Of a DNA stretch of 64,000 nucleotides, positions 8,576 to 17,031 are shown piece by piece. Under the pieces are notes generated by a model. It ran no database searches, had not been told where the DNA came from, and saw nothing but the letters and a program-made list of their open reading frames with translations. The stretch covers positions 25,101 to 89,100 of the forward strand of contig JAVEXZ010000006.1 in NCBI GenBank assembly GCA_034003765.1, read 5' to 3'. A program made the position numbers and the translations under genes. Within the stretch, counting starts at the first letter, position 1. Every line of letters starts with the position of its first letter. The stretch comes from JAAZGD01 sp034003765. Its GTDB lineage: Bacteria; Bacillota; Clostridia; Peptostreptococcales; Anaerovoracaceae.

Positions 8576-9031
8576 ATGGAGCAAATGGAGAAAACAATAG
8601 AAGCGAGCATAAGAGAACTGTGCCAAGGAGAAAATTTTGCGGTCCTAGCAACCCAAGGAGAGGGCCAGCCCTACACTTCTTTGATTGGATTTGTCGTCAC
8701 TCCGGATTTAAAGTATGTTGCCTTTGCAACTCCCAAGCAGACTAGAAAATATTTTCTTCTTGAAGCTAACAAAAGAGTTGCATTTATGGTAGACAATAGA
8801 GCTAACCAACCTGGGAGCATTAATTATATAAGTGCTGTGACTATTACTGGAAATGCCAGATTCCTAACGGAAAAAGAAGAAGAGGACCATTGGGGGGAGA
8901 TGCTAATAGCAAAACATCCATACCTTAAAGATTTCGTAAAATCTTCAGCTACGGCGTTAGTAGTGGTAGAAGTTTTCCGCTATTTTTATGTGAGAAGATT
9001 TCAGGAGGTAGCAGAATGGGTTCCCCAATAG
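8576..9031 (+). CDS. Pyridoxamine 5'-phosphate oxidase-like FMN-binding protein
   Basis: A 151-residue split-barrel flavin-binding protein. It shows the family layout: an N-terminal helix, a strand with FAVLATQGEGQPYTSLIGF, then YVAFATPKQTRKYFLLEANKRVAFMVDNR, typical of the FMN-phosphate-binding strand pair, and a C-terminal strand with FRYFYVRRFQEV. A GGGAGAG site precedes the start. Its last 16 bases overlap the following phosphotransferase-like gene, so the two are translationally coupled. Members act as flavin reductases, heme-degrading enzymes or flavin/F420-dependent reductases; the substrate cannot be told from sequence. Confidence 0.8.
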   Translation: MEQMEKTIEASIRELCQGENFAVLATQGEGQPYTSLIGFVVTPDLKYVAFATPKQTRKYFLLEANKRVAFMVDNRANQPGSINYISAVTITGNARFLTEKEEEDHWGEMLIAKHPYLKDFVKSSATALVVVEVFRYFYVRRFQEVAEWVPQ

Positions 9032-11247
9032 AATATGCGATTCCTGTTGTTGATGCCCACCAATACCCTGTGAATAAAGTGGGAGGGAAATCTAAAAACA
9101 TTTCACTTTGTTTCCGAGAAAATTTTAGGGTTCCTGAAGGCTTTGCAATTACCACGGATAGCTATTTTGCATATCTAAGGACCAACAAACTAGCTGAAGC
9201 CATAGACAAAGAGCTGGTCAGGAAAAACCCCGATGAAATGAGATGGGAAGAAATCTGGGATTCTGCATTAAGAATAAGGCATGCCTTTAGCAAGGGAATC
9301 TTGCCAGTAGACATAGAAAGGCAGTTCTTAAAAGCCCTATCCCAATGGCCAGATGACACCACCTTTGCAGTTAGATCCTCATCTCCAGATGAAGACTCCA
9401 AGGAATTCTCTTTTGCGGGAGTCCATGAATCCTATATTAATGTGGTAGGCAGCAAACAGGTAATAGAAAAAATCAAGCTGGTATGGGCATCCTTATGGAG
9501 TGATAGGGCCCTTTTATATAGAAAAGAAAAAGGTTTGAACTCAACAACTAGTTCTATGGCAGTCCTAGTGCAAAAAATGGAACATCGAGATGTATCAGGC
9601 CTGGCTTTTACAATGGATCCGTCAAACAGTGATGAGGATCATATTATTGTGGAAGCAATCAAAGGAACATTGAACCTGCTGGTAGACAACAAGAAAGCTC
9701 CGGAGCGATTTAAAATAAACAAGAAATCCGGTGAGCTTGTAGAATCTAAAAAGAACTATAAGACTCTTACACCTGATTCCATTACCGAACTATATAATAG
9801 TGCACTTAAGTTGGAGGATTCTTTCGGAGAACCTGTTGATATTGAATGGACGGGCACACAAGAAGAGTTCACAGTCTTGCAGGTAAGGCCCATTACTGTG
9901 TTCAAAAAAGATGAGGATGAAGATAGACAATGGTACTTAACTCTAACACCCTCTGGACAAAACTTAATTGACCTAGCAGAAAAAGTTGAAAGTGTCTTGA
10001 TCCCTCAACTGAAAAGGGATGGAGAAATGTTTGCCGTCAAGGAGCCGTCAAGTTTTGGAACCCAAGACTTGATTGAGGAGCTTGGAAAAAGAGGAGAAAA
10101 ATATGCCCATTGGGCCAAGATCTATTGGGATGATTTTATTCCCTTTGCCAATGGCATAAGAAACTTTGGGTCTTTTTATAATGACCTAGTTCAACCTTCT
10201 GATCCCTACGAATTTATCAGCCTACTTAAAACAGGAGAGCTGATGGCTCAAAAAAGGGATAGCCATATGCTAACTTTAGCAGATACTTTGAGGCAATCTC
10301 CTAAGGTTAAAAGTGAGCTAGATGCTTTACTTGAAAATGATATCGCTGGTCAAGACATCCTTGATAAAATGAAACCATCAGACTTTAAGGATAAATTCCA
10401 GGGCTTTCTAAATGATGAAATGGATGTTTCCTACGATAATACTAGCCTAAAATCAGCACCGGAAGTTTCCCTTAGGGTGATTTCTAGCTTAGCAAAGGCG
10501 GCAAACAACAACCTATTCGACAAAGAAGGCATTGAAGATAAAGAAAGCGCAGATAGCACAGAGAGCCTAAAGGAAAAGTACTTTAATATTGCAAAAGAAG
10601 AGGATAATCTTGATGTGGCCCAGCAATGGCTTAGGATTGGACAAGTAAGTTGGCGCCTTAGAGATGATGATAATATTCTCCTTGGTAAAATAGAAAACCA
10701 ACTCCTAATATTTATAATGGAAGGGCTTAAGAGGCTTTACGAAAGAGGGAAGACAAAAAGCCTTCCAGGGACTTTTGATATTAAAAAATGGCAAGATGTT
10801 TATAAGGCTATGGTAGAAGATAGTGAATTAGAACTAGCCTCAGTTGACGAAATCCAAAAAGAAAAAGCCACTGACTCTAGCTCCACTAGCAAAGAGAAAG
10901 CAAGGCAGCTAGTTGGCCAACCATCTTCACCAGGAGTCTATACGGGAAAGGCAAGAGTTATAAACTCCATTGCAGACTTTAAGGGTGTAGAAAAAGGCGA
11001 GATACTAGTATTTGACAGTGTTCAGCCCCAAATGACTTTTATTATTTCTTTGGCTGGAGCAATTATAGAAAGAAGAGGTGGCATGTTAGTCCACAGCTCA
11101 ATCATAGCTAGAGAAATGAAAATACCTGCAGTTAATGGAGTGCCTAAAGCAACAAGCCTAATTCACACTGGAGATATGGTAACAGTGAATGGTGACATGG
11201 GGATTATTACCATAGGCAAGCCAGAATTTGAAATAGAATTTTTGTAG
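9016..11247 (+). CDS. PEP/pyruvate-binding phosphotransferase-like enzyme (PEP synthase N-terminal plus phosphohistidine domain)
   Basis: A 743-residue protein. Residues 1-300 form a PPDK_N ATP-grasp domain, with GGKSKNISLC near the start, FAVRSSSPDEDS as the ATP-binding loop and DIEWTG...VLQVRPI at the end. A middle segment of about 320 residues has no clear match. Residues about 640-743 form the swivelling phosphohistidine domain, with RRGGMLVHSSIIAREMKIPAVNG, whose His is the phospho-carrier. The PEP-binding TIM barrel of true PEP synthases is missing. The domain order ATP-grasp / variable / His matches rifampicin phosphotransferase-type enzymes and related orphan phosphotransferases. AGGAGG at 9003-9008 sets the start within the end of the flavoprotein gene. 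The acceptor is unknown. Confidence 0.8.
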   Translation: MGSPIEYAIPVVDAHQYPVNKVGGKSKNISLCFRENFRVPEGFAITTDSYFAYLRTNKLAEAIDKELVRKNPDEMRWEEIWDSALRIRHAFSKGILPVDIERQFLKALSQWPDDTTFAVRSSSPDEDSKEFSFAGVHESYINVVGSKQVIEKIKLVWASLWSDRALLYRKEKGLNSTTSSMAVLVQKMEHRDVSGLAFTMDPSNSDEDHIIVEAIKGTLNLLVDNKKAPERFKINKKSGELVESKKNYKTLTPDSITELYNSALKLEDSFGEPVDIEWTGTQEEFTVLQVRPITVFKKDEDEDRQWYLTLTPSGQNLIDLAEKVESVLIPQLKRDGEMFAVKEPSSFGTQDLIEELGKRGEKYAHWAKIYWDDFIPFANGIRNFGSFYNDLVQPSDPYEFISLLKTGELMAQKRDSHMLTLADTLRQSPKVKSELDALLENDIAGQDILDKMKPSDFKDKFQGFLNDEMDVSYDNTSLKSAPEVSLRVISSLAKAANNNLFDKEGIEDKESADSTESLKEKYFNIAKEEDNLDVAQQWLRIGQVSWRLRDDDNILLGKIENQLLIFIMEGLKRLYERGKTKSLPGTFDIKKWQDVYKAMVEDSELELASVDEIQKEKATDSSSTSKEKARQLVGQPSSPGVYTGKARVINSIADFKGVEKGEILVFDSVQPQMTFIISLAGAIIERRGGMLVHSSIIAREMKIPAVNGVPKATSLIHTGDMVTVNGDMGIITIGKPEFEIEFL

Positions 11248-11271
11248 GGCTGAGCAAATAAACCCAGTGAA

Positions 11272-11294
11272 ATCAATGTTTAGGAAACATTGAT
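11272..11294. repeat. Perfect palindrome with 10-bp arms
   Basis: ATCAATGTTT and AAACATTGAT are separated by AGG. No T tract follows, so it is less likely to be a terminator than an operator or RNA hairpin. It lies 24 bases after the phosphotransferase-like gene and about 95 bases before the nucleotidyltransferase gene. Confidence 0.6.
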
Positions 11295-11390
11295 AATGAG
11301 TGGCGCAACAACTGATATCTTATCTCCATTTTTAGTGTTATAATTGATTTAAAGCATAATTGTTTAATAAAGCCAAGGAGGTTGAAAATC

Positions 11391-11714
11391 ATGGCTTCTG
11401 AAATTATTTCCGTTGAACAAATCAAGGAAAAAATGGTCCCAATATTAAGAAATTACCCAGTAAAAAAAGCGATATTATTTGGTTCCTTTGCCAAAGGAGA
11501 AGCTAGTGTAACTAGTGACATTGATTTGTACATTGATACCAATGGAAAATTAAGAGGTCTTGATTTTGTTGGTTTAATTGAGACCCTTGTTGATACTTTA
11601 GGGATAGATATAGATTTAATTGATAAATCCCATATTGATAAAAATTCTTTGATAATACAAGAAATTGAAGAGGGGGGGTATGGTGATATATCAAACAAGT
11701 TAAATGTACGATAA
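11391..11714 (+). CDS. Minimal nucleotidyltransferase (MNT family)
   Basis: A 107-residue protein. The polymerase-beta-like motif ILFGSFAKGEASVTSDIDLYID carries the GS box and the two metal-binding Asp residues, with a third Asp in IDIDLID. ATG 11391 is used because AAGGAGG (11375-11381) lies 9 bases before it; the in-frame TTG at 11382 touches that site. MNT proteins often work as antitoxins with a HEPN partner by adenylylating it, but no HEPN gene is next to it here: the following gene encodes a membrane protein. It may be an orphan or act on its own. Confidence 0.8.
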   Translation: MASEIISVEQIKEKMVPILRNYPVKKAILFGSFAKGEASVTSDIDLYIDTNGKLRGLDFVGLIETLVDTLGIDIDLIDKSHIDKNSLIIQEIEEGGYGDISNKLNVR

Positions 11715-11751
11715 AAGCGTACATTTGAAAACGAAAGCGGGCAGACCTGAT

Positions 11752-12303
11752 ATGATAAAAAAAAGGGTTCAATGGAAATGGGTTATAGTTGCAACCATAA
11801 TATTCATGGTATTTTTAATTTTGGTACTTCCTCAGATGGCTGAGTATTCGGCCAAGGTAATTGGAGACTTCGGATCTCCAGATACATCCTTGATTTATTC
11901 TGGCGCAGACCTATATGATATGGCTGAAAGCTATGGGGAATCCGGCAGAGCTGCCTATATTAAACTAAGGTGGACCTTAGATTTTGTTTGGCCCTTTGTT
12001 TATACCTTGTTTTTCGTTTTGTGGACCCTTAAGCTTTTGGGCTATGTTCCTAGGACTAGTTGGACCAAGCATTTAGTTATTTTCCCCTTAGTAGCAATGT
12101 TTTTAGATTTTATGGAGAATTTAGGAGCTACCATAGTAATGGCCAGGTATCCATTATCTTCTGGATTAATTGCTAGCCTAACACCATTGATGACATCTGC
12201 TAAATGGCTGGCTATTTCAGCATCTTCTTTTATAGTAGCAGCTTTGATAATCGCGACTATAATAAAGAAAGTCAAAAAACCAAACTCTAATGCCATAGAA
12301 TAA
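11752..12303 (+). CDS. Integral membrane protein of unknown function, four helices
   Basis: A 183-residue protein from ATG 11752 (an upstream in-frame ATG at 11704 would overlap the previous gene and give a polar leader; neither has a strong Shine-Dalgarno site). Hydrophobic segments lie at about 9-27, 82-102, 113-133 and 150-172, and a basic tail follows. Between the first two lies an extracytoplasmic region with Tyr/Asp-rich sequence. No family is recognised with certainty. It ends 17 bases before the macro-domain gene in the same direction and may share its transcript. Confidence 0.65.
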   Translation: MIKKRVQWKWVIVATIIFMVFLILVLPQMAEYSAKVIGDFGSPDTSLIYSGADLYDMAESYGESGRAAYIKLRWTLDFVWPFVYTLFFVLWTLKLLGYVPRTSWTKHLVIFPLVAMFLDFMENLGATIVMARYPLSSGLIASLTPLMTSAKWLAISASSFIVAALIIATIIKKVKKPNSNAIE

Positions 12304-12320
12304 AGAGAGGAGAAGTAGCC

Positions 12321-13340
12321 ATGCCTTTTGAGATTGTAAGAAATGATATAACCAAGATGGCTGTGGATGCTATCGTGAATTCCGCTAACCCCCATGTTCT
12401 CATAGGTGCCGGGGTTGATAGTGCTATTCACGAGGCTGCAGGTCCAAAACTCTTTAAGGCAAGACAAGAGATAGGTGATATTCATGTTGGGTCCGCTGTA
12501 GCTACACCGGCCTTCAAACTACATGCAGACTATGTAATCCACACAGTTGGACCTGTGTGGTGGGGCGGAGGAGAAGGCGAAAAAGAACGTGTAAAAGAGT
12601 GTTATAAGAACTCCCTTAATATAGCCCTTGAAAAGGGATGCAAGTCTATAGCCTTCCCATTGATTTCAACGGGAACCTATGGCTTTCCAAAAGCTGAGGC
12701 TCTTGGGATAGCCATTTCGGTTATCAGTGAGTTTCTCCTTCGACATGATATGAACGTCTTTCTGGTGGTTTATGACCCCAAGGCTTATGCCCTATCAGAG
12801 AAGTTGTTTGCAGCTGTTACAGAATACATAGATGACAACTATATCGAAGAACATCAAATAGAAAAGCACCAAGAAAGAAGGCGACGGGATGCTGACGTCA
12901 GCTCTTTTGGGACTATGGACCCATTCATTCAGGCTAATGAAGAACGGTATTCATATAGTAGCAAGACTGAGAGAAGCCTTGATGATCTAATTGAGGAATT
13001 AGATGAAACTTTTTCCGAATCCCTTCTCCGTCTTATTGATGAAAAAAACAAAAGTGATGTGGAAGTCTATAAAAAAGCCAACGTAGACCGTAAACTCTTT
13101 TCCAAAATTCGCAGCAACAAGGATTATAAACCTAGCAAGGTAACCGCTATTGCTTTTGCCCTGGCCTTGGAACTCAACCTAGACGAGACAAAGGACTTAA
13201 TAGGGAGAGCAGGTTTTGCTCTTACCCATAGCAGTAAATTCGATGTTATTGTTGAGTATTTCATCGAACAAGGAAATCATAACGTGTTTGAAATAAATGA
13301 AGTCTTATTTGGATTTGATCAAATTCTATTAGGGGTGTAA
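12321..13340 (+). CDS. Macro-domain protein with C-terminal DNA-binding-like domain
   Basis: A 339-residue protein. Residues 1-170 are a macro domain (ADP-ribose binding or hydrolysis): DAIVNSANPHVLIGAGVDSAIHEAAG carries the Asn and glycine loop, and PLISTGTYGFPKAEA the phosphate-binding loop. A polar, charged linker (about 175-225) leads to a helical C-terminal domain of about 110 residues containing YKKANVDRKLFSKIRSNKDY and KVTAIAFALALELNLDETKDLIGRAG, which reads like a Xre-type helix-turn-helix followed by a helical tail. GAGAGGAG precedes the start. The VWA gene follows after 83 bases. The fusion suggests that ADP-ribose status is read into regulation, but the function is not established. 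Confidence 0.8.
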   Translation: MPFEIVRNDITKMAVDAIVNSANPHVLIGAGVDSAIHEAAGPKLFKARQEIGDIHVGSAVATPAFKLHADYVIHTVGPVWWGGGEGEKERVKECYKNSLNIALEKGCKSIAFPLISTGTYGFPKAEALGIAISVISEFLLRHDMNVFLVVYDPKAYALSEKLFAAVTEYIDDNYIEEHQIEKHQERRRRDADVSSFGTMDPFIQANEERYSYSSKTERSLDDLIEELDETFSESLLRLIDEKNKSDVEVYKKANVDRKLFSKIRSNKDYKPSKVTAIAFALALELNLDETKDLIGRAGFALTHSSKFDVIVEYFIEQGNHNVFEINEVLFGFDQILLGV

Positions 13341-13423
13341 ATATGTCGCCTACCATGCGACCTTAACCAAGAGAATATTACCTATACTGTAGTCAAGATA
13401 TAGATAACAGGGAGGTAAATAAA

Positions 13424-14074
13424 ATGAAGAATAAGCTTACAGAAATCGTTTTTATTCTTGACAGAAGCGGCTCTATGTCTGGCCTTGAAGGAGACACCAT
13501 CGGTGGCTATAATGCCATGGTAGAAAAGCAGAAAGATGCTCCAGGACAAGCCCTTATTTCAACGGTCCTATTTGATGATAATGTTGAAGTACTTCATGAT
13601 CGCTTAGACATAAAGGGCTTAGCCCCAATTACAGACAAGGAATACTATGTACGAGGTACCACAGCTCTTCTTGATGCGGTAGGTGGTGCTATCCATCATA
13701 TTGGAAATATCCACAAATATGCCCGTGATGAAGATCGTCCAGAGAATACAGTTATTGTTATCACAACTGATGGTATGGAAAATGCAAGCCGCCAATACAG
13801 CTACGACAGGGTAAAGATGATGATAGAGAGACAAAAAGAGAAGTATGGTTGGGAGTTTATTTTCCTAGGTGCTAACATCGATGCCCTAGAGGTTGCGGGG
13901 AGATTCGGAATAGGAGCTGACCGTGCCTCCAACTATCATGCTGATGGCCTAGGTACACAGCTAAATTACAGTGTAGTTGGTGAAGCCGTGTTTAATCTTC
14001 GCGAGGGCAATGGTATCAATGATGATTGGAAAGACCCTATTGATAAGGATTATAAGGGAAGGAAGAAAAGATAA
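13424..14074 (+). CDS. VWA-domain protein partner of the macro protein
   Basis: A 216-residue protein made of one von Willebrand A domain. The metal-ion-dependent adhesion site is intact: FILDRSGSMSG at residues about 11-21, the Thr in RGTTALLDAVGG, and the Asp in ITTDGMENAS. It ends in a basic tail (KDYKGRKKR). No signal peptide or membrane segment is present, so it should be cytosolic. GGGAGG lies in front of the start. Cytosolic VWA proteins commonly form complexes with AAA ATPases or modify partner enzymes; none is encoded beside it, so the macro protein is the likeliest partner. Confidence 0.8.
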   Translation: MKNKLTEIVFILDRSGSMSGLEGDTIGGYNAMVEKQKDAPGQALISTVLFDDNVEVLHDRLDIKGLAPITDKEYYVRGTTALLDAVGGAIHHIGNIHKYARDEDRPENTVIVITTDGMENASRQYSYDRVKMMIERQKEKYGWEFIFLGANIDALEVAGRFGIGADRASNYHADGLGTQLNYSVVGEAVFNLREGNGINDDWKDPIDKDYKGRKKR

Positions 14075-14111
14075 ATGATAGGAGCAATATCAACTATCAC
14101 TAAAAGTTATC

Positions 14112-14140
14112 AGCTATGTTAGAAGGTAAACCACATAGCT
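14112..14140. terminator. Possible bidirectional terminator between convergent genes
   Basis: AGCTATGT and ACATAGCT pair over 8 bp around a 13-base loop. It lies between the VWA gene (+) and the end of the kinase gene (-). T-runs on either side are weak, so this is tentative. Confidence 0.35.
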
Positions 14141-15408
14141 TATAAAATAATACTTGTTGTAAAGATTCCATCTTCGGCGGTGAAAGAATATACACCGCCG
14201 TATTTTTGTGAAACGGCAACGATACTCTTTGTGCCAAGACCATGGTTTTTCACTGCACTTACAGGTAGATTATTCTTAAAGTCCACATCACCATGGTAGC
14301 TGTTATTTATTTGTATGTATAATTTATCTTTTTTACTCTTGCATACAATTTTCATAAACCTGTCCTGAGGATTAGGAAGTAGCTTGCTGGCATTAGTAGC
14401 ATTTTCGATAATGTTAGAAAAAATAACGCAGAGATCCATATCGGTGACTGAGTTATCTTCTCCAAGGTTGATTTGGGTTTCCACCCTTATGCCTTCTTTT
14501 TTGGCATCAGCAATATATGAGTATAAGATTAGATTAACCACATAATTTTCACAATATCTTTCTACCGTGGCTTCATCTATGGACTGACTGATTTCGCTAA
14601 TATATTTTTGTGCGGCTTCATTATTGTTGTCTACAAGAAAAGCATTAATAAGATTTAGGTGGTGTCTCATATCATGGTTACATACCAGAGTTTTTTCTTG
14701 TGATTCTTCCAATGATTTAAAATGTAGCTTTGCTGCCACTACTTCTGAATGAAGCACATTCTGGTGTTCCTGCAAGATATGTTTTTCTTTGCTTTGATTG
14801 AAAAATCTTAAAATAAGGAAGTATGCAAAGAATGCTAGGATAAATAGTAATATTCCGTATTTAACACTAAATTTACTTATAACGTCATCTATATTGTATT
14901 CTCCAACAGAATAAAGAAGTGCAGAATATGAAATGGGTATCATAGAGAATCCCAACCAGCCTTTATCCGTTGTTCGCATCATATAAAGAAAGGGTGGACG
15001 CACATACTTATAAAACAATAACCAAGTAGGTATATAAAGGGCAAAACAAATTATGTTCGCAGCATCTTTAGTGTAGTCAAGGAAAAATGCGATGGTTAGT
15101 CCGATCATTGAAAAAGATGTGCTTACAGCTACGAAAGTACAAAGGATAAAGAAGACTTGGGTTATCTTGAATTTGGAGATGAAGACAAATCCTAAAAACA
15201 CAGGGAAATGAACAAGGAGCGGATACCATTTCATGAAAAATGGATATCCCCAATAGAGTAAAATAAAACTATTGAAAATCACTAAAATGGCTATATAAAG
15301 GCCTACCAAGTAAGCTCTCTTCTTGCTTTTTATTTCGCAATCAAGGAAGACATACATTAAGCTGACAGCAAAGACTAGGCTTAGAATTGATCTAATATAA
15401 TCCAGCAT
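14140..15408 (-). CDS. AgrC-type GHKL sensor histidine kinase
   Basis: A 422-residue kinase. The first about 200 residues contain six or seven membrane helices, as in AgrC-type receptors. A coiled coil leads to the phospho-acceptor motif NHDMRHHLNLI, and the GHKL ATPase domain follows with NIIENATNAS and GLGTKSIVAVSQKYGG. An AAGGAG site precedes ATG 15408 inside the last codons of the regulator gene, so both are co-translated. No agrB or agrD peptide gene is visible nearby, so the ligand may be encoded elsewhere or be something other than a cyclic peptide. Confidence 0.9.
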   Translation of the reverse strand: MLDYIRSILSLVFAVSLMYVFLDCEIKSKKRAYLVGLYIAILVIFNSFILLYWGYPFFMKWYPLLVHFPVFLGFVFISKFKITQVFFILCTFVAVSTSFSMIGLTIAFFLDYTKDAANIICFALYIPTWLLFYKYVRPPFLYMMRTTDKGWLGFSMIPISYSALLYSVGEYNIDDVISKFSVKYGILLFILAFFAYFLILRFFNQSKEKHILQEHQNVLHSEVVAAKLHFKSLEESQEKTLVCNHDMRHHLNLINAFLVDNNNEAAQKYISEISQSIDEATVERYCENYVVNLILYSYIADAKKEGIRVETQINLGEDNSVTDMDLCVIFSNIIENATNASKLLPNPQDRFMKIVCKSKKDKLYIQINNSYHGDVDFKNNLPVSAVKNHGLGTKSIVAVSQKYGGVYSFTAEDGIFTTSIIL

Positions 15409-15410
15409 TT

Positions 15411-16136
15411 TTACTCCTTAAATGCAAACGAAAAATAGGCGGATTTAACCTGGTTGTAATTTGCCCTTGCCAATGGTACTAAGTAACCTGTCTGCATTAA
15501 TATCTCCCTTTGCCTTAGGGTGTCTATATGTTCCATATTAACGATATAAGAACGATGTGTTCTTATAAAACCAGGATTATCTATAAGCATATTTTCAAGC
15601 TGGGTAATAGTTCCAGTTGCTTCTATTATAGCGTCATCGCTAAGATGATAAAAAATTGTTCTGCCAACCACCTCGGCGAATTCCAATCTGCTAGTATAAA
15701 TTCTTGTAAGCCCAGTTTTGCTCTTAATCAAGAGGCTGTTCCCTAAGTGAATTTGGCTTTCAGCAATTACCTTGTCTAAGAGAACGAAGAGCTGTTCCTT
15801 CCAAAGGGGTTTCAAAGCATAATAATATGCGTTTACTGAGTAGGAATCAACTGCAAACTCAGGCGAGGAGGTCATAAAGATGATTTTAGCATCTTGGTTA
15901 AACCCTCTTATTTCTTTAGCAGCATCCATTCCCGTCAAGTAAGGCATCAAAACATCTAGGAGTACTAGGTCGTAATTTTGACCGCCCTCCATTGACGCAA
16001 TCAAATCAAAAGCATTCTGAAATGATGAAGTGTGAATGCTATTTTTATCTCTTTGCAAGGCCTGATAGTCTCCTATTAAGGAAACCATATTAGAGAGATC
16101 CCCGATATTGTCGTCACAAATAGCTATATTTAACAT
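15411..16136 (-). CDS. LytTR-family response regulator (AgrA-like)
   Basis: A 241-residue regulator. The receiver domain has the acidic pair (ICDDN) and the phospho-acceptor in LVLLDVLMP. The C-terminal LytTR domain shows EFAEVVGRTIFYHL and FIRTHRSYIVNMEHIDTL. ATG 16136 is preferred: AAGGATGG lies 5-6 bases upstream, whereas the ATG at 16145 sits inside that site. The gene is upstream of, and overlaps translation signals with, its kinase gene. LytTR proteins bind paired 9-bp direct repeats; three such pairs occur on the other strand at 16232, 17726 and 22918. Confidence 0.9.
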   Translation of the reverse strand: MLNIAICDDNIGDLSNMVSLIGDYQALQRDKNSIHTSSFQNAFDLIASMEGGQNYDLVLLDVLMPYLTGMDAAKEIRGFNQDAKIIFMTSSPEFAVDSYSVNAYYYALKPLWKEQLFVLLDKVIAESQIHLGNSLLIKSKTGLTRIYTSRLEFAEVVGRTIFYHLSDDAIIEATGTITQLENMLIDNPGFIRTHRSYIVNMEHIDTLRQREILMQTGYLVPLARANYNQVKSAYFSFAFKE

Positions 16137-16231
16137 AAAATCCATCCTTACTTTGCCTGACTATTCTGCGATTACAAGTATAACACGAATAAAATACATG
16201 AGAAAGTCATTTTATTCCCTTAAAATAAAAG

Positions 16232-16298
16232 TCATTTCATGCCAAAAAAATGACTGTTCATGCAAAGTTGTTTTTTCGTGGGAATAAGTTGCTATAAT
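16232..16298 (+). promoter_or_regulatory. Promoter with LytTR direct-repeat operator upstream of lipoprotein 1
   Basis: Half-sites TCATTTCAT (16232-16240) and ACTGTTCAT (16253-16261) are separated by exactly 12 bases, and TATAAT lies at 16293-16298, 31 bases after the second half-site. The second half-site differs at one position from the AgrA/LytTR pattern WMMGTTNRK. The same arrangement recurs before 17882 and 23017. The site lies between the regulator gene and the first duplicated lipoprotein gene, oriented towards the latter. Confidence 0.65.
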
Positions 16299-16359
16299 TT
16301 CTTTGAAATATTAATAGTTTTTTGTATAAAGAAAATGAAGAAGACAAAAGGAGAATAAA

Positions 16360-16902
16360 ATGAAAAAGTTTTTTACACTGCTTATGGTTCTATTATTAGT
16401 TTTTTCAATTGGGTTAACGGGATGTGGTGGAGAACCAGTAGTTGATGATGAGCCTGAAATGGACATGGATGCAGTGACAATGGTTCAAATTGATTCTGAT
16501 CTAGGGGTTAGTTTTTTGTTACCAAGCGATTTGGAACTACAAGACAATCTTAACTATACCAACTTGGAAACTGGAGAAAATGTTGGAGTTGTAGTTTCTC
16601 CTGTTAATGGAAAATCAATGACCGAAAATTCAGAGGAAGATATTTTGGCTGTATATCAAACAAAATATGAAGATGTTGCAGTTGAAGACTATCAATCAAA
16701 TTTGGATATTAATGGTAACCTGGGTCTTGTTGTAGCTCTTAGTTTAACCAGCCCAGGAGGGAATCCTCTTATCCTTACATTAGTGGTTGTAACTGATGGC
16801 ACTAATGACTATCTTGTTAATTATGTTTACGGAGCTGACAATTTAGATGGTTCACTTGCAAGCAATATAGATGAGTCTATCACAAGTATTACTCTTATAT
16901 AG
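16360..16902 (+). CDS. Lipoprotein, first of a tandem duplicate pair
   Basis: A 180-residue protein with a type II signal peptide ending in the lipobox LTGC (Cys at about residue 22). The mature part has an acidic linker, then a compact alpha/beta domain starting with TMVQIDSDLGVSFLLPSDLEL and ending SLASNIDESITSITLI. It is close in length and sequence to the next gene over its entire length. A GGAG site precedes the start and a LytTR-type operator lies 100 bases upstream, so it is probably controlled by the divergent regulator. No function is known; the domain resembles PsbP-like/DcrB-type folds only loosely. Confidence 0.75.
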   Translation: MKKFFTLLMVLLLVFSIGLTGCGGEPVVDDEPEMDMDAVTMVQIDSDLGVSFLLPSDLELQDNLNYTNLETGENVGVVVSPVNGKSMTENSEEDILAVYQTKYEDVAVEDYQSNLDINGNLGLVVALSLTSPGGNPLILTLVVVTDGTNDYLVNYVYGADNLDGSLASNIDESITSITLI

Positions 16903-17031
16903 TAAAGGAGAGTATTCCTTAAATGTATAATATGTAATTAAAAAAACGACTTTTCTGGAGATGTTTTGCTATACTTCTTGTAAATTAAATGATTTACATA
17001 AACAATTAACGCAGAAAAAAAGGAGCCTAAA

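Noticed and set aside
14140..16136. agrB/agrD quorum-sensing genes next to the kinase pair
   Set aside because: I looked on both sides and found no AgrB-like protease or short peptide gene with the expected Cys motif.
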